NCBI GenBank assembly: GCA_022428185.1
Contig: JAKMCZ010000122.1
Location: forward strand, 1 to 7,814
DNA length: 7,814 nucleotides
Origin: Alphaproteobacteria bacterium
Lineage (GTDB): Bacteria; Pseudomonadota; Alphaproteobacteria; RS24
Direction of reading: 5' to 3'
Positions 1 through 6,212 of the stretch are shown piece after piece. A model generated the notes under the pieces. That model saw only the letters and a list, made by a program, of their open reading frames with translations, did not search any database and was not told the origin of the DNA. The position numbers and the translations under genes are program-made. Within the stretch, counting starts at the first letter, position 1. Each line of letters starts with the position of its first letter.

Positions 1-314
1 CGCAAATGCTGGGGCTTGGTGTCACCGTTTTCGCGATGGTCGGACTGGAAAGCCAAGCGGAAAATGATTTGCAAGCCTTTGAGGCGCGCGTTGCCGATTG
101 GCCGGAAGTGTTGGAATGTCACATGCTGAATGGCGAGATTGATTTTATTTTGAAATGCATCGCGCCCGATTTGGAAAGCTTTCAGGGGTTTCTGACGCAG
201 AAACTGACACCCGCGCCCAATGTCGCCAATGTCCGCACATCGCTGACCATTCGCCGCTCTAAGGGCCGCACGGCATTGCCGATTGGTGGGGAACCGATTG
301 GCGAAGCTACTTAA
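1..314 (+). CDS. Lrp/AsnC-family transcriptional regulator, C-terminal part (5' end outside window)
   Basis: The reading frame is open from the window edge to a TAA at 312-314, giving about 103 residues. They match the C-terminal ligand-binding RAM (AsnC_trans_reg) domain of Lrp/AsnC regulators: a GLGVTVFAMVGLES strand, an EAFEARVADWPEVLECH-like helix (here starting QAFEARV), the turn LNGEIDFILK, and the closing helix and strand around FLTQKLTPAPNVANVRTS. In this family the domain forms dimers and octamers and binds amino acids or other small effectors. The DNA-binding helix-turn-helix would lie upstream and is not visible. The ATG at 6 is almost certainly internal, because family members have the LGLGVTVF strand in mid-protein. 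The target genes and effector cannot be told from this fragment. The stop overlaps the end of convergent greA by 8 bases. Confidence 0.85.
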   Translation, partial: QMLGLGVTVFAMVGLESQAENDLQAFEARVADWPEVLECHMLNGEIDFILKCIAPDLESFQGFLTQKLTPAPNVANVRTSLTIRRSKGRTALPIGGEPIGEAT

Positions 315-780
315 ACTTCACCCCTAAGATTTCGTAAGATTTGCCGCCGCCGGGCGTGTTGACCTCAACGCTATCGCCAACACTTTTGCCGATAAGCGCA
401 CGGGCAATCGGCGAGGAAATGGAAATTTTGCCTTGTTCGAGGTCGGCTTCAAAATCGCCGACAATCTGGTAGGTCACCTCGGCATCTGTATCTTCATCGA
501 CCAGCTTCACCTTAGCGCCGAATTTCACCTGCTTGCCGGTCAGGCTGGCAAAATCAATGACATCGGCGCGATTTATCATGTCTTCAAGTTCCATAATGCG
601 ACCTTCATTATGGCTTTGTTGTTCTTTAGCTGCGTGATATTCGGCGTTTTCAGACAAATCGCCATGCGCGCGTGCTTCCGAAATCGCCCTGATGATGCGC
701 TGGCGCTCGGGCCCTTTCAGGCGCTTTAATTCTATGTCCAGCGCCTCATAGCCGCCAGAGGTCATAGGAACGGTTTCCAT
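307..780 (-). CDS. greA: Transcription elongation factor GreA
   Basis: This is a 157-residue protein, the usual GreA length. GreA enters the RNA polymerase secondary channel and stimulates cleavage of backtracked transcripts, releasing arrested complexes. The N-terminal coiled coil (about residues 8-75) carries the tip motif HGDLSENAEYHAAKE, with acidic residues D41 and E44 at the positions that hold the catalytic metal in GreA. The C-terminal FKBP-like domain (about 80-157) includes SPIARALIGKSVGDSVEV and ends in YEILGVKFK. The start at 780 is chosen because a strong purine-rich Shine-Dalgarno (GAGGGGGGAGG) ends 5 bases before it and the length then fits. An in-frame ATG at 813 would add 11 residues without family support. 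It lies 76 bases downstream of carB on the same strand, with no clear terminator between, so read-through from carAB is plausible. A weak promoter in the gap (TTGCCT, then AAAACT 17 bases on) is possible but unconvincing. Confidence 0.96.
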   Translation of the reverse strand: METVPMTSGGYEALDIELKRLKGPERQRIIRAISEARAHGDLSENAEYHAAKEQQSHNEGRIMELEDMINRADVIDFASLTGKQVKFGAKVKLVDEDTDAEVTYQIVGDFEADLEQGKISISSPIARALIGKSVGDSVEVNTPGGGKSYEILGVKFK

Positions 781-856
781 AAAAGCCTCCCCCCTCAATT
801 CGAGAGCAAGCATTAGTTTTCACAAAATAGCTGCATTAGGCAAGTTTTTTGCGCCG

Positions 857-3800
857 CTAAACCCGTCGCGCCGCATAATCTTGCAGGCTGGTGACACTCA
901 ATTCATTATTGCCCAAAGCGGCAATCGCTGCGACGGCAGCTTCTGCGCCTGCCAAAGTGGTGTAATAAGGCACTTTCATCTCAAGGGTGGTGCGGCGGAT
1001 AGATTTGCTGTCAGCCAGCGATTTCTCACCCTGAGTGGTGTTGACGACAAGCTGCACATCACCGTTTTTGATGGCATCAACCACATGCGGACGACCCTCA
1101 GCGACTTTGTTGATCGGCTCAACTTGCACGCCGTTTTGCGCCAGAAACGCTGCCGTGCCGCCGGTCGCAATCAGTGTAAAGCCCAGCTCTTCCAGCCGTT
1201 TGGCCGGTGCAATGGCGCGCTGCTTGTCGCCTTCGCGCACCGAGATGAACGCCGTGCCGCTTTGCGGCAAAATCGTGCTGCCACCGAGCTGGCTTTTTGC
1301 GAAAGCGGTGGCGAAATCCAAATCCAGTCCCATCACCTCGCCGGTCGAACGCATTTCCGGTCCTAAAATCGTGTCAACACCGGGGAAGCGGGCGAATGGA
1401 AACACGCTTTCTTTGACCGCAATGTGGTCATAGCTTTGCGGCTTCATATCAAACTCAGATAGCGGTGCACCTGCCATCAACCGAGCGGCGATGCGCGCAA
1501 TCGGCTGTCCCAAAACTTTGGCAACAAACGGCACGGTGCGGCTGGCGCGCGGATTAACCTCGATGACGAAAATCGTTTCGCCTTGCACGGCAAATTGTAC
1601 ATTCATCAAGCCCACAACATTCAGGGCTTTCGCCATATCGGTAGCTTGGCGACCCAATTGGTCGATGATGTTTTTCGGCAGCGAATGTGGCGGCATGGAG
1701 CAGGCACTGTCGCCCGAATGAACACCGGCCTCTTCAATATGTTCCAGAATACCTGCAACGACGACCTCTTTGCCATCGCTCAACACATCAACATCAAGCT
1801 CAGTGGCATCGCGCAAATAACCGTCAATCAACACCGGACTGTCGCCTGAAACGACAACCGCTTCGCGCATATAACGCTCAAGCTGCGCGTCATTATCGAC
1901 AATCTCCATAGCGCGACCGCCCAGCACATAGGACGGGCGAATAACCACCGGAAAACCAATCGTCGCGGCGATGGCGCGCGCTTCTTCTGCCGAGCGCGCA
2001 ATGCCGTTGTCCGGCTGGCGCAGGTCAAGTCTTTCCAGCAAGTCTTTAAAGCGGTCGCGGTCTTCCGCCAAATCAATCGCGTCCGGGTCAGTGCCCAAAA
2101 TCGGAATACCCGCTTTTTCTAGCGCTTGCGATAATTTCAGCGGCGTTTGCCCGCCAAACTGCACAATCACGCCCGCCAGCGTGCCGTTTTTCTGCTCGCA
2201 AGCGAGTATCTCGAGCACGTCTTCTTGCGTCAAAGGCTCGAAATAAAGTCGGTCTGATGTGTCGTAATCGGTCGAAACAGTTTCAGGATTGCAATTGACC
2301 ATGATGCTTTCAATGCCCGCATCTTCCAGTGCATAGGCGGCATGGCAGCAGCAATAATCAAACTCAATACCTTGCCCGATGCGGTTCGGTCCACCGCCGA
2401 GAATGACCGCTTTTTTGCGGTCGCTGGGGGCGGCTTCTTCCTGCCCGCCAAAAGCAGAGGGCGCGTCATAACTCGAATAGAGATAGGGCGTACCGGCGGC
2501 GAACTCAGCGGCACAAGTATCGATTTGCCTAAAATACGGACGCACATTCATCGCATGGCGCGCGCTGCGCACATCATCTTCAGTGGCATCTGTCAGCTCA
2601 GCCATGCGGGCATCTGAAAATCCCATCGCTTTAACCGAGCGCATGGCTTCGTCATTGTCGGGCAAGCCGTGGTCAGCCAGCTTCTGTTCAGTCGCTATTA
2701 TCTCAGCCAGTTGTGCGACAAACCACGGGTCGAAATGCGATAGGCCGCAAATATCTTCTTGGCTCATGCCCTGGCGTAGCGCATGTGCTGCCATTAACAG
2801 CCGCGCCGGAGTTGCCGTGGTCAGCGCGGCGCGCATATCGGCCAGACCCTCTTCAGTGCTGATATCCGGCGCGTCTTCGGGCGGGTTCAATCCGGTCAGG
2901 CCGGTCTCTAATGAGCGCAGGGCTTTTTGCAGGCTCTCTTGGAAATTGCGTCCAATTGCCATCGCTTCGCCGACCGATTTCATCGCCGTGGTTAAAAGTG
3001 GCTCGGCGCCGGGGAATTTCTCAAATGCGAAACGCGGAATTTTCGTCTCGACATAATCAATGGTTGGCTCAAAGCTGGCGGGTGTGACGCCGGTAATGTC
3101 ATTCATCAATTCATCAAGCGTGTAGCCGACCGCCAGCTTGGCAGCGATTTTGGCTATAGGAAAGCCGGTTGCTTTAGAAGCCAGCGCAGACGAGCGCGAG
3201 ACGCGCGGGTTCATTTCAATGACCACCAGACGTCCGTCTTTCGGATTGACGGCGAATTGCACATTGGAGCCGCCAGTTTCAACGCCGATTTCGCGCAACA
3301 CGGCAATCGACGCATTACGCATGATTTGATATTCGCGGTCGGTCAAGGTCAGGGCAGGGGCGACGGTAATGCTGTCGCCCGTATGCACGCCCATCGGGTC
3401 AACATTTTCAATCGAACAGATAATGATGCAGTTATCGGCTTTGTCGCGGACAACCTCCATTTCATATTCTTTCCAACCGAGCACGCTTTCTTCAATCAGC
3501 ACCTCGGTTACCGGCGAGGCATCGAGTCCGTTTTCAACAATTGCCAAAAACTCTTCCTTATTATAGGCAATGCCGCCGCCGGTGCCGCCCAGTGTAAAGG
3601 ACGGACGGATAATTGTCGGCAAACCGACTTTCTCAAGTCCCTCCAGCGCCTCGTCAACCGAATGGGCGATTGATGAACGCGGGCTTTCCAGTCCGATTTT
3701 ATCCATCGCATCACGAAACAAAAGTCGGTCTTCGGCTTTATTGATAGCCTCGAGGTCAGCGCCGATAAGCTGCACATCAAACTTCTCTAATCTGCCGTTT

Positions 3801-4111
3801 TCGGCCAGCGCTATCGCCGTGTTGAGCGCGGTTTGTCCACCCATTGTCGGCAGCAGCGCATCGGGGCGCTCTTTTTCGATAATCTTGGCGACAATATCGG
3901 GCGTAATCGGCTCGATATAGGTCGCATCGGCCAGCTCCGGATCGGTCATGATGGTGGCCGGATTGGAATTGACCAGAATGACCTTAAATCCCTCTTCGCG
4001 CAGTGCCTTGCACGCTTGCGCACCCGAATAATCAAACTCGCAAGCCTGCCCAATAACAATCGGGCCAGCGCCAATAATCATAATGCTTTTCAAGTCAGCG
4101 CGTTTTGGCAT
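857..4111 (-). CDS. carB: Carbamoyl-phosphate synthase large subunit
   Basis: This 1084-residue protein is close to the E. coli CarB length of 1073. It uses ammonia channelled from CarA, bicarbonate and two ATP to make carbamoyl phosphate for pyrimidine and arginine synthesis. The N-terminus MPKRADLKSIMIIGAGPIVI is typical. The first ATP-grasp unit (about 1-400, carboxyphosphate formation) has IRPSFTLGGTGGG and metal-site residues Q285, E299 and N301 (VIEMNPRVSRSSALA). An oligomerisation region (about 403-560) follows. The second ATP-grasp unit (about 565-945) starts KKAVILGGGPNRIGQGIEFD and has IRPSYVLGGRAME plus Q839, E851 and N853. The MGS-like allosteric domain (about 951-1065) has ISVREGDKQ, ATGGTA and NKVAEGRPH, so control by nucleotides or ornithine is plausible. 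The start at 4111 is used because GGGGGGA lies 6 bases upstream and the ATG overlaps the carA TAA by one base. A 42-residue upstream extension would only re-read carA. All key residues seem intact. Confidence 0.98.
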   Translation of the reverse strand: MPKRADLKSIMIIGAGPIVIGQACEFDYSGAQACKALREEGFKVILVNSNPATIMTDPELADATYIEPITPDIVAKIIEKERPDALLPTMGGQTALNTAIALAENGRLEKFDVQLIGADLEAINKAEDRLLFRDAMDKIGLESPRSSIAHSVDEALEGLEKVGLPTIIRPSFTLGGTGGGIAYNKEEFLAIVENGLDASPVTEVLIEESVLGWKEYEMEVVRDKADNCIIICSIENVDPMGVHTGDSITVAPALTLTDREYQIMRNASIAVLREIGVETGGSNVQFAVNPKDGRLVVIEMNPRVSRSSALASKATGFPIAKIAAKLAVGYTLDELMNDITGVTPASFEPTIDYVETKIPRFAFEKFPGAEPLLTTAMKSVGEAMAIGRNFQESLQKALRSLETGLTGLNPPEDAPDISTEEGLADMRAALTTATPARLLMAAHALRQGMSQEDICGLSHFDPWFVAQLAEIIATEQKLADHGLPDNDEAMRSVKAMGFSDARMAELTDATEDDVRSARHAMNVRPYFRQIDTCAAEFAAGTPYLYSSYDAPSAFGGQEEAAPSDRKKAVILGGGPNRIGQGIEFDYCCCHAAYALEDAGIESIMVNCNPETVSTDYDTSDRLYFEPLTQEDVLEILACEQKNGTLAGVIVQFGGQTPLKLSQALEKAGIPILGTDPDAIDLAEDRDRFKDLLERLDLRQPDNGIARSAEEARAIAATIGFPVVIRPSYVLGGRAMEIVDNDAQLERYMREAVVVSGDSPVLIDGYLRDATELDVDVLSDGKEVVVAGILEHIEEAGVHSGDSACSMPPHSLPKNIIDQLGRQATDMAKALNVVGLMNVQFAVQGETIFVIEVNPRASRTVPFVAKVLGQPIARIAARLMAGAPLSEFDMKPQSYDHIAVKESVFPFARFPGVDTILGPEMRSTGEVMGLDLDFATAFAKSQLGGSTILPQSGTAFISVREGDKQRAIAPAKRLEELGFTLIATGGTAAFLAQNGVQVEPINKVAEGRPHVVDAIKNGDVQLVVNTTQGEKSLADSKSIRRTTLEMKVPYYTTLAGAEAAVAAIAALGNNELSVTSLQDYAARRV

Positions 4112-5274
4112 TAGCTGTCCCCCCGCATGGCGGATACGAAGCGGTCGAACAAATAATGGCTGTCTTGCGGACCGGGGCTTGCTTCGGGATGATATTGAAC
4201 CGAAAAGACCGGCTTGCCTTTCAGCGCGATACCGCAATTTGTGCCATCAAACAGGCTGATATGCGTTTCTTCAACCGTATCGGGCAGGCTGTCGCGGTCG
4301 ACCGTGAAGCCGTGATTCATCGAAGTGATTTCAACCTTGCCGGTAGTCAAATCCTTTACCGGATGATTGGCCCCGTGATGACCTTGCTTCATCTTCACCG
4401 TATTTGCGCCAAGTGCGCGCGCCAGCATTTGATGTCCCAGACAAATGCCGAATACCGGCTTACCGCTGGAGACAATTTTTTCGATCTCACCAACCGCATA
4501 ATCACCGGTGGCGGCAGGGTCGCCCGGCCCATTGGATAGAAAAATCCCGTCCGGCCTAGCCGCCAGAACATCATCTGCTTTGCTGTCGGCGGGCAGCACT
4601 GAAACGCGGCAACCGGCTTCGACAAGGCAGCGTAAAATGTTTTTCTTCACACCATAATCAAGCGCCACCACATGCGGCCCGTCTGAGCCATTGGCGAAGC
4701 CATTGTCCCAGACCCAGCGTCCTTCTTGCCAGTCATAATCATCTGCACTGCTGACTGCGCCAGCTAAATCGGCACCTTCCAATCCGGCGAAACTGTTCAA
4801 TTCATTTTGCAAAGCGTCGAGGTCGAATTTGCCATCGGGCGCATGCGCCACAACCGCATTAAACATGCCGTTTTCGCGAATATGCGCGGTGATGGCGCGT
4901 GTATCGATACCGCTTATGCCAATCAAGCCATTGGTTTTGAGCCAGTCGTCCAAATGTGCCGTGTTGCGATAATTAGCCGGGTCGGTAATCGCTTCTCGGG
5001 TAATCAGACCATGCGCGGCGCGCGGGTTTTTAATGTTCGAGGTTTCACTGTCTTCGTCATTGGTGCCGACATTGCCGATATGAGGAAAGGTGAAGGTAAC
5101 GATTTGCGCGGCGTATGACGGGTCTGTCAGGATTTCTTGATAGCCGGTCATGGCGGTGTTGAAACATACCTCGCCCACTGTGTGGCCGGTTGCGCCGATG
5201 CCATAGCCATAAAACGCGTCGCCGGAAGCGGTCAGCAGCAGGGCGGTTTTTATCGGCGGTGACCAAACACTCAT
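4111..5274 (-). CDS. carA: Carbamoyl-phosphate synthase small subunit (glutamine amidotransferase)
   Basis: This 387-residue protein hydrolyses glutamine and passes the ammonia to CarB. The N-terminal CPSase small-chain domain (about 8-140) has the conserved MTGYQEILTDPSYAAQIVT and PHIGNVGTNDED. The C-terminal class I glutamine amidotransferase domain (about 200-380) has FLSNGPGDP, the nucleophile elbow GKPVFGICLGHQ with C278, and the H362/E364 pair in QYHPEASPGP, so the catalytic triad is complete. AGAGGGG lies 7 bases before the ATG. The stop TAA shares its last A with the carB ATG (TAATG), giving a translationally coupled CarA-CarB pair. Its own ATG is entered in the same way from a short upstream leader ORF that contains a terminator-like hairpin, which suggests control by attenuation. 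Confidence 0.98.
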   Translation of the reverse strand: MSVWSPPIKTALLLTASGDAFYGYGIGATGHTVGEVCFNTAMTGYQEILTDPSYAAQIVTFTFPHIGNVGTNDEDSETSNIKNPRAAHGLITREAITDPANYRNTAHLDDWLKTNGLIGISGIDTRAITAHIRENGMFNAVVAHAPDGKFDLDALQNELNSFAGLEGADLAGAVSSADDYDWQEGRWVWDNGFANGSDGPHVVALDYGVKKNILRCLVEAGCRVSVLPADSKADDVLAARPDGIFLSNGPGDPAATGDYAVGEIEKIVSSGKPVFGICLGHQMLARALGANTVKMKQGHHGANHPVKDLTTGKVEITSMNHGFTVDRDSLPDTVEETHISLFDGTNCGIALKGKPVFSVQYHPEASPGPQDSHYLFDRFVSAMRGDS

Positions 5275-5387
5275 TATGCTGCCCCTCTGCTAAATCGATG
5301 GGTGGAAAAAATCAGTGAAAAAAACCGCAAAAAAAATGCCTCTGCCGCTGCTGCGACCGAGGCAATCGGGATGACGATAACTCCCAT
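5274..5387 (-). CDS. Putative 37-codon leader peptide of carAB
   Basis: A short ORF starts at ATG 5387-5385 and stops at TAA 5276-5274. AAGAAGG lies 7 bases before its ATG, as good a ribosome binding site as those of the main genes. The product begins MGVIVIPIASVAAAAEAFFL and ends FSTHRFSRGAA, with many Phe codons (TTT) that come from U tracts. It is too short to assign a protein function. Its value is positional: codons 8-17 form the terminator-like hairpin, codons 18-20 contain the U8 tract, and the stop overlaps the carA start as TAATG. A ribosome translating it would melt the hairpin and arrive at carA. This resembles the enteric pyrBI leader peptide (pyrL) in design, not in sequence. Its three Arg codons are CGG, CGA and AGA, all after the hairpin, so classical arginine-codon attenuation is less likely. 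It could be a chance ORF; conservation would decide. Confidence 0.5.
   Translation of the reverse strand: MGVIVIPIASVAAAAEAFFLRFFSLIFSTHRFSRGAA
5329..5364 (-). terminator. Intrinsic terminator-like hairpin in the carA leader (candidate attenuator)
   Basis: On the - strand, TGCCTC (5364-5359) pairs with GAGGCA (5342-5337). After a G/A mismatch the inner stem pairs GUCGC (5357-5353) with GCGGC (5348-5344), with one G-U pair, closing an AGCA tetraloop. Eight Us follow at once (5336-5329), then GCGG and seven more Us (5324-5318). The hairpin ends 63 bases before the carA start codon. No - strand gene lies upstream in the intergenic region, so it cannot be the end of another transcript. Any transcript from the intergenic promoter must pass it to reach carA, which fits an attenuator. 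On the + strand the hairpin has no following U tract. Confidence 0.68.
5357..5369 (-). promoter_or_regulatory. Possible competing (anti-terminator) hairpin
   Basis: On the - strand, CCGA (5369-5366) can pair with TCGG (5360-5357) around a TTGCC loop. The stem uses bases of the 5' arm of the terminator hairpin, so the two structures exclude each other. It has only four base pairs, which is weak against the long terminator stem. It could matter during transcription, before the 3' arm is made, or when a ribosome is stalled on the first codons of the leader. Confidence 0.2.
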
Positions 5388-5423
5388 AAACAAACCTTCT
5401 TCTTTGCGTGTCAAATTCACGGG

Positions 5424-5452
5424 AAACTATTAAAAGCGCGGGGCGCGGTCAA
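5424..5452 (-). promoter_or_regulatory. Candidate sigma-70-type promoter for the carA leader transcript
   Basis: On the - strand, TTGACC (5452-5447) is separated by 17 bases from TAGTTT (5429-5424), giving a start near 5417, about 30 bases before the leader ATG. The -35 is a good match and the -10 is moderate (3 of 6). The AT-rich stretch at 5461-5510 lies just upstream and could act as an UP-like element. The start site would fall on one copy of the TCACGGG motif. A second candidate, TTGACA at 5414-5409 with GTTTAT 17 bases on, would start inside the leader ORF. Confidence 0.4.
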
Positions 5453-5504
5453 GCGATGAAAAAAAGAATCCCGTGATAAAAATAAGCTAATTAAAACAAT
5501 TAAT

Positions 5505-5510
5505 TATAAG
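5505..5510 (+). promoter_or_regulatory. Possible -10 element for the yqeY-dnaG transcript
   Basis: TATAAG sits at the downstream edge of an AT-rich stretch (5476-5510), facing the + strand genes. No good -35 is found 16-18 bases upstream (ATAAGC or nearby), so this is a weak call. If it is used, the leader would be about 165 bases long. Within that leader (5524-5667) I see only a 16-codon ORF at 5533-5583 without a ribosome binding site, and no convincing hairpin or riboswitch. Confidence 0.25.
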
Positions 5511-5679
5511 CGTTTTTCACGGGCTTCGCGCGATGACGCTGGGCGGCTTGGCGAATCTGCTCAGCGGCGATGCACGCTTTTAAGGTGATTCTCACCCGTC
5601 GCTCATCTCAGCGATTGCCAAAGCGGTCGCAATGGCATATATCGTCCTCTCTGATGTGATTGTCATCGAGGAGGCGGCC

Positions 5680-6132
5680 ATGCAGGAGCGTTTCAGCGAA
5701 GCGCTTAAGGAAGCTGTCAAAAGCCAAGACAAAATCCGTACTTCTACTTTGCGGCTTATTACAGCCGCTATCAAAGACCGCGATATTGCTGCGCGCGGCG
5801 CCGATAGAGGCGACGGCGCGAGCGATGAGCAGGTGCTGGAAATTCTTGCCAAAATGGTGAAACAGCGACAGGAAGCGGCGACCACTTATGAAGAGGCGGG
5901 TCGGCTGGAATTAGCCGAGCAGGAACGCGCTGAGATTTTGGTCATTGAAGAGTTTTTGCCCGCGCAATTAAGCGATGATGAAATTCAATCCGCCGTCGAT
6001 GCGGCAATTGCCGAAACCGCCGCCGCATCTTTGAAAGATATGGGCAAGGTGATGGGTATTTTGAAAGGCAAATATGCCGGTCAGATGGATTTCGGAAAAG
6101 CCGGGGGGCTGGTCAAGCAACAGCTTGGCTGA
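5680..6132 (+). CDS. GatB/YqeY domain-containing protein
   Basis: This 150-residue protein matches the stand-alone GatB/YqeY family in length and sequence: RFSEALKEAVKSQDKIRTST, then LRLITAAIKDRDIAARG, a central EILAKMVKQRQEAATTYEEA helix, AEILVIEEFLPAQLSDDEI, and a C-terminal MGKVMGILKGKYAGQMDFGK ending in VKQQLG. The family is all-helical and related to the tail domain of the GatB subunit of tRNA-dependent amidotransferase, which contacts tRNA. The role of the stand-alone protein is not settled, though a link to tRNA or translation is often assumed. The start at 5680 follows GAGGAGG by 5 bases and gives the family N-terminus. An in-frame ATG at 5632 would add 16 residues, across the ribosome binding site, without support. 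It is divergent from carA and lies 80 bases before dnaG on the same strand, so co-transcription with dnaG is likely. Confidence 0.94.
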   Translation: MQERFSEALKEAVKSQDKIRTSTLRLITAAIKDRDIAARGADRGDGASDEQVLEILAKMVKQRQEAATTYEEAGRLELAEQERAEILVIEEFLPAQLSDDEIQSAVDAAIAETAAASLKDMGKVMGILKGKYAGQMDFGKAGGLVKQQLG

Positions 6133-6212
6133 TAATCGCCTAATCCCATTCATGCACAATTTATATGTCACCCTTGCTGGCGGCATTTATCATTAGGCCG
6201 TAATGTAGCAGC

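Larger units (their letters stand above)
5417..5523. repeat. Three copies of TCACGGG in the divergent promoter region (possible operators)
   Basis: The motif occurs as TTCACGGGAA (5416-5425, + reading), TCCCGTGA (5469-5476, inverted) and TTCACGGGC (5516-5524, + reading). The first two form an exact 8-base inverted repeat, and the second and third a 7-base one. Spacings between copy starts are 52 and 48 bases, near five helical turns. Copy 1 overlaps the predicted carA start site, copy 2 lies just upstream of its -35, and copy 3 lies just after a possible -10 (TATAAG, 5505-5510) for the divergent transcript. Three copies of a 7-mer in about 110 bases is unlikely by chance. A shared operator is the natural guess, but the binding protein is unknown. 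Confidence 0.45.

Noticed and set aside
6..314. Stand-alone RAM-domain protein starting at ATG 6
   Set aside because: The sequence at 6 matches the middle of Lrp proteins and the frame stays open to the window edge, so a truncated full-length regulator is simpler.
841..870. Possible terminator after carB (GC-rich arms next to a T6 run)
   Set aside because: The T run is on the + strand side, giving A6 on the carB transcript, so it is in the wrong direction for a carB terminator, and no + strand gene ends there.
881..4114. Several open frames of 60-160 codons on the strand opposite carB
   Set aside because: They are shadow frames of a GC-rich, strongly conserved gene, with no ribosome binding sites or recognisable products.
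4112..4237. Upstream in-frame extension of carB by 42 residues
   Set aside because: It re-reads the carA 3' end in another frame. The family N-terminus MPKRADLKS and a ribosome binding site place the start at 4111.
5533..5583. 16-codon + strand ORF (MTLGGLANLLSGDARF) in the yqeY leader
   Set aside because: It has no ribosome binding site, no link to a hairpin or to the next start, and a length common by chance.
5632..5679. Longer start for the YqeY-domain gene
   Set aside because: The extra 16 residues do not resemble the family, and they would cover the GAGGAGG that serves the ATG at 5680.
6138..6198. GCCTAAT/ATTAGGC inverted repeat between yqeY and dnaG, and a nearby CGGC/GCCG pair (6181-6200)
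   Set aside because: The arms are short, the first loop is long (47 bases), and no U tract follows. It is not a convincing terminator, which leaves co-transcription likely.
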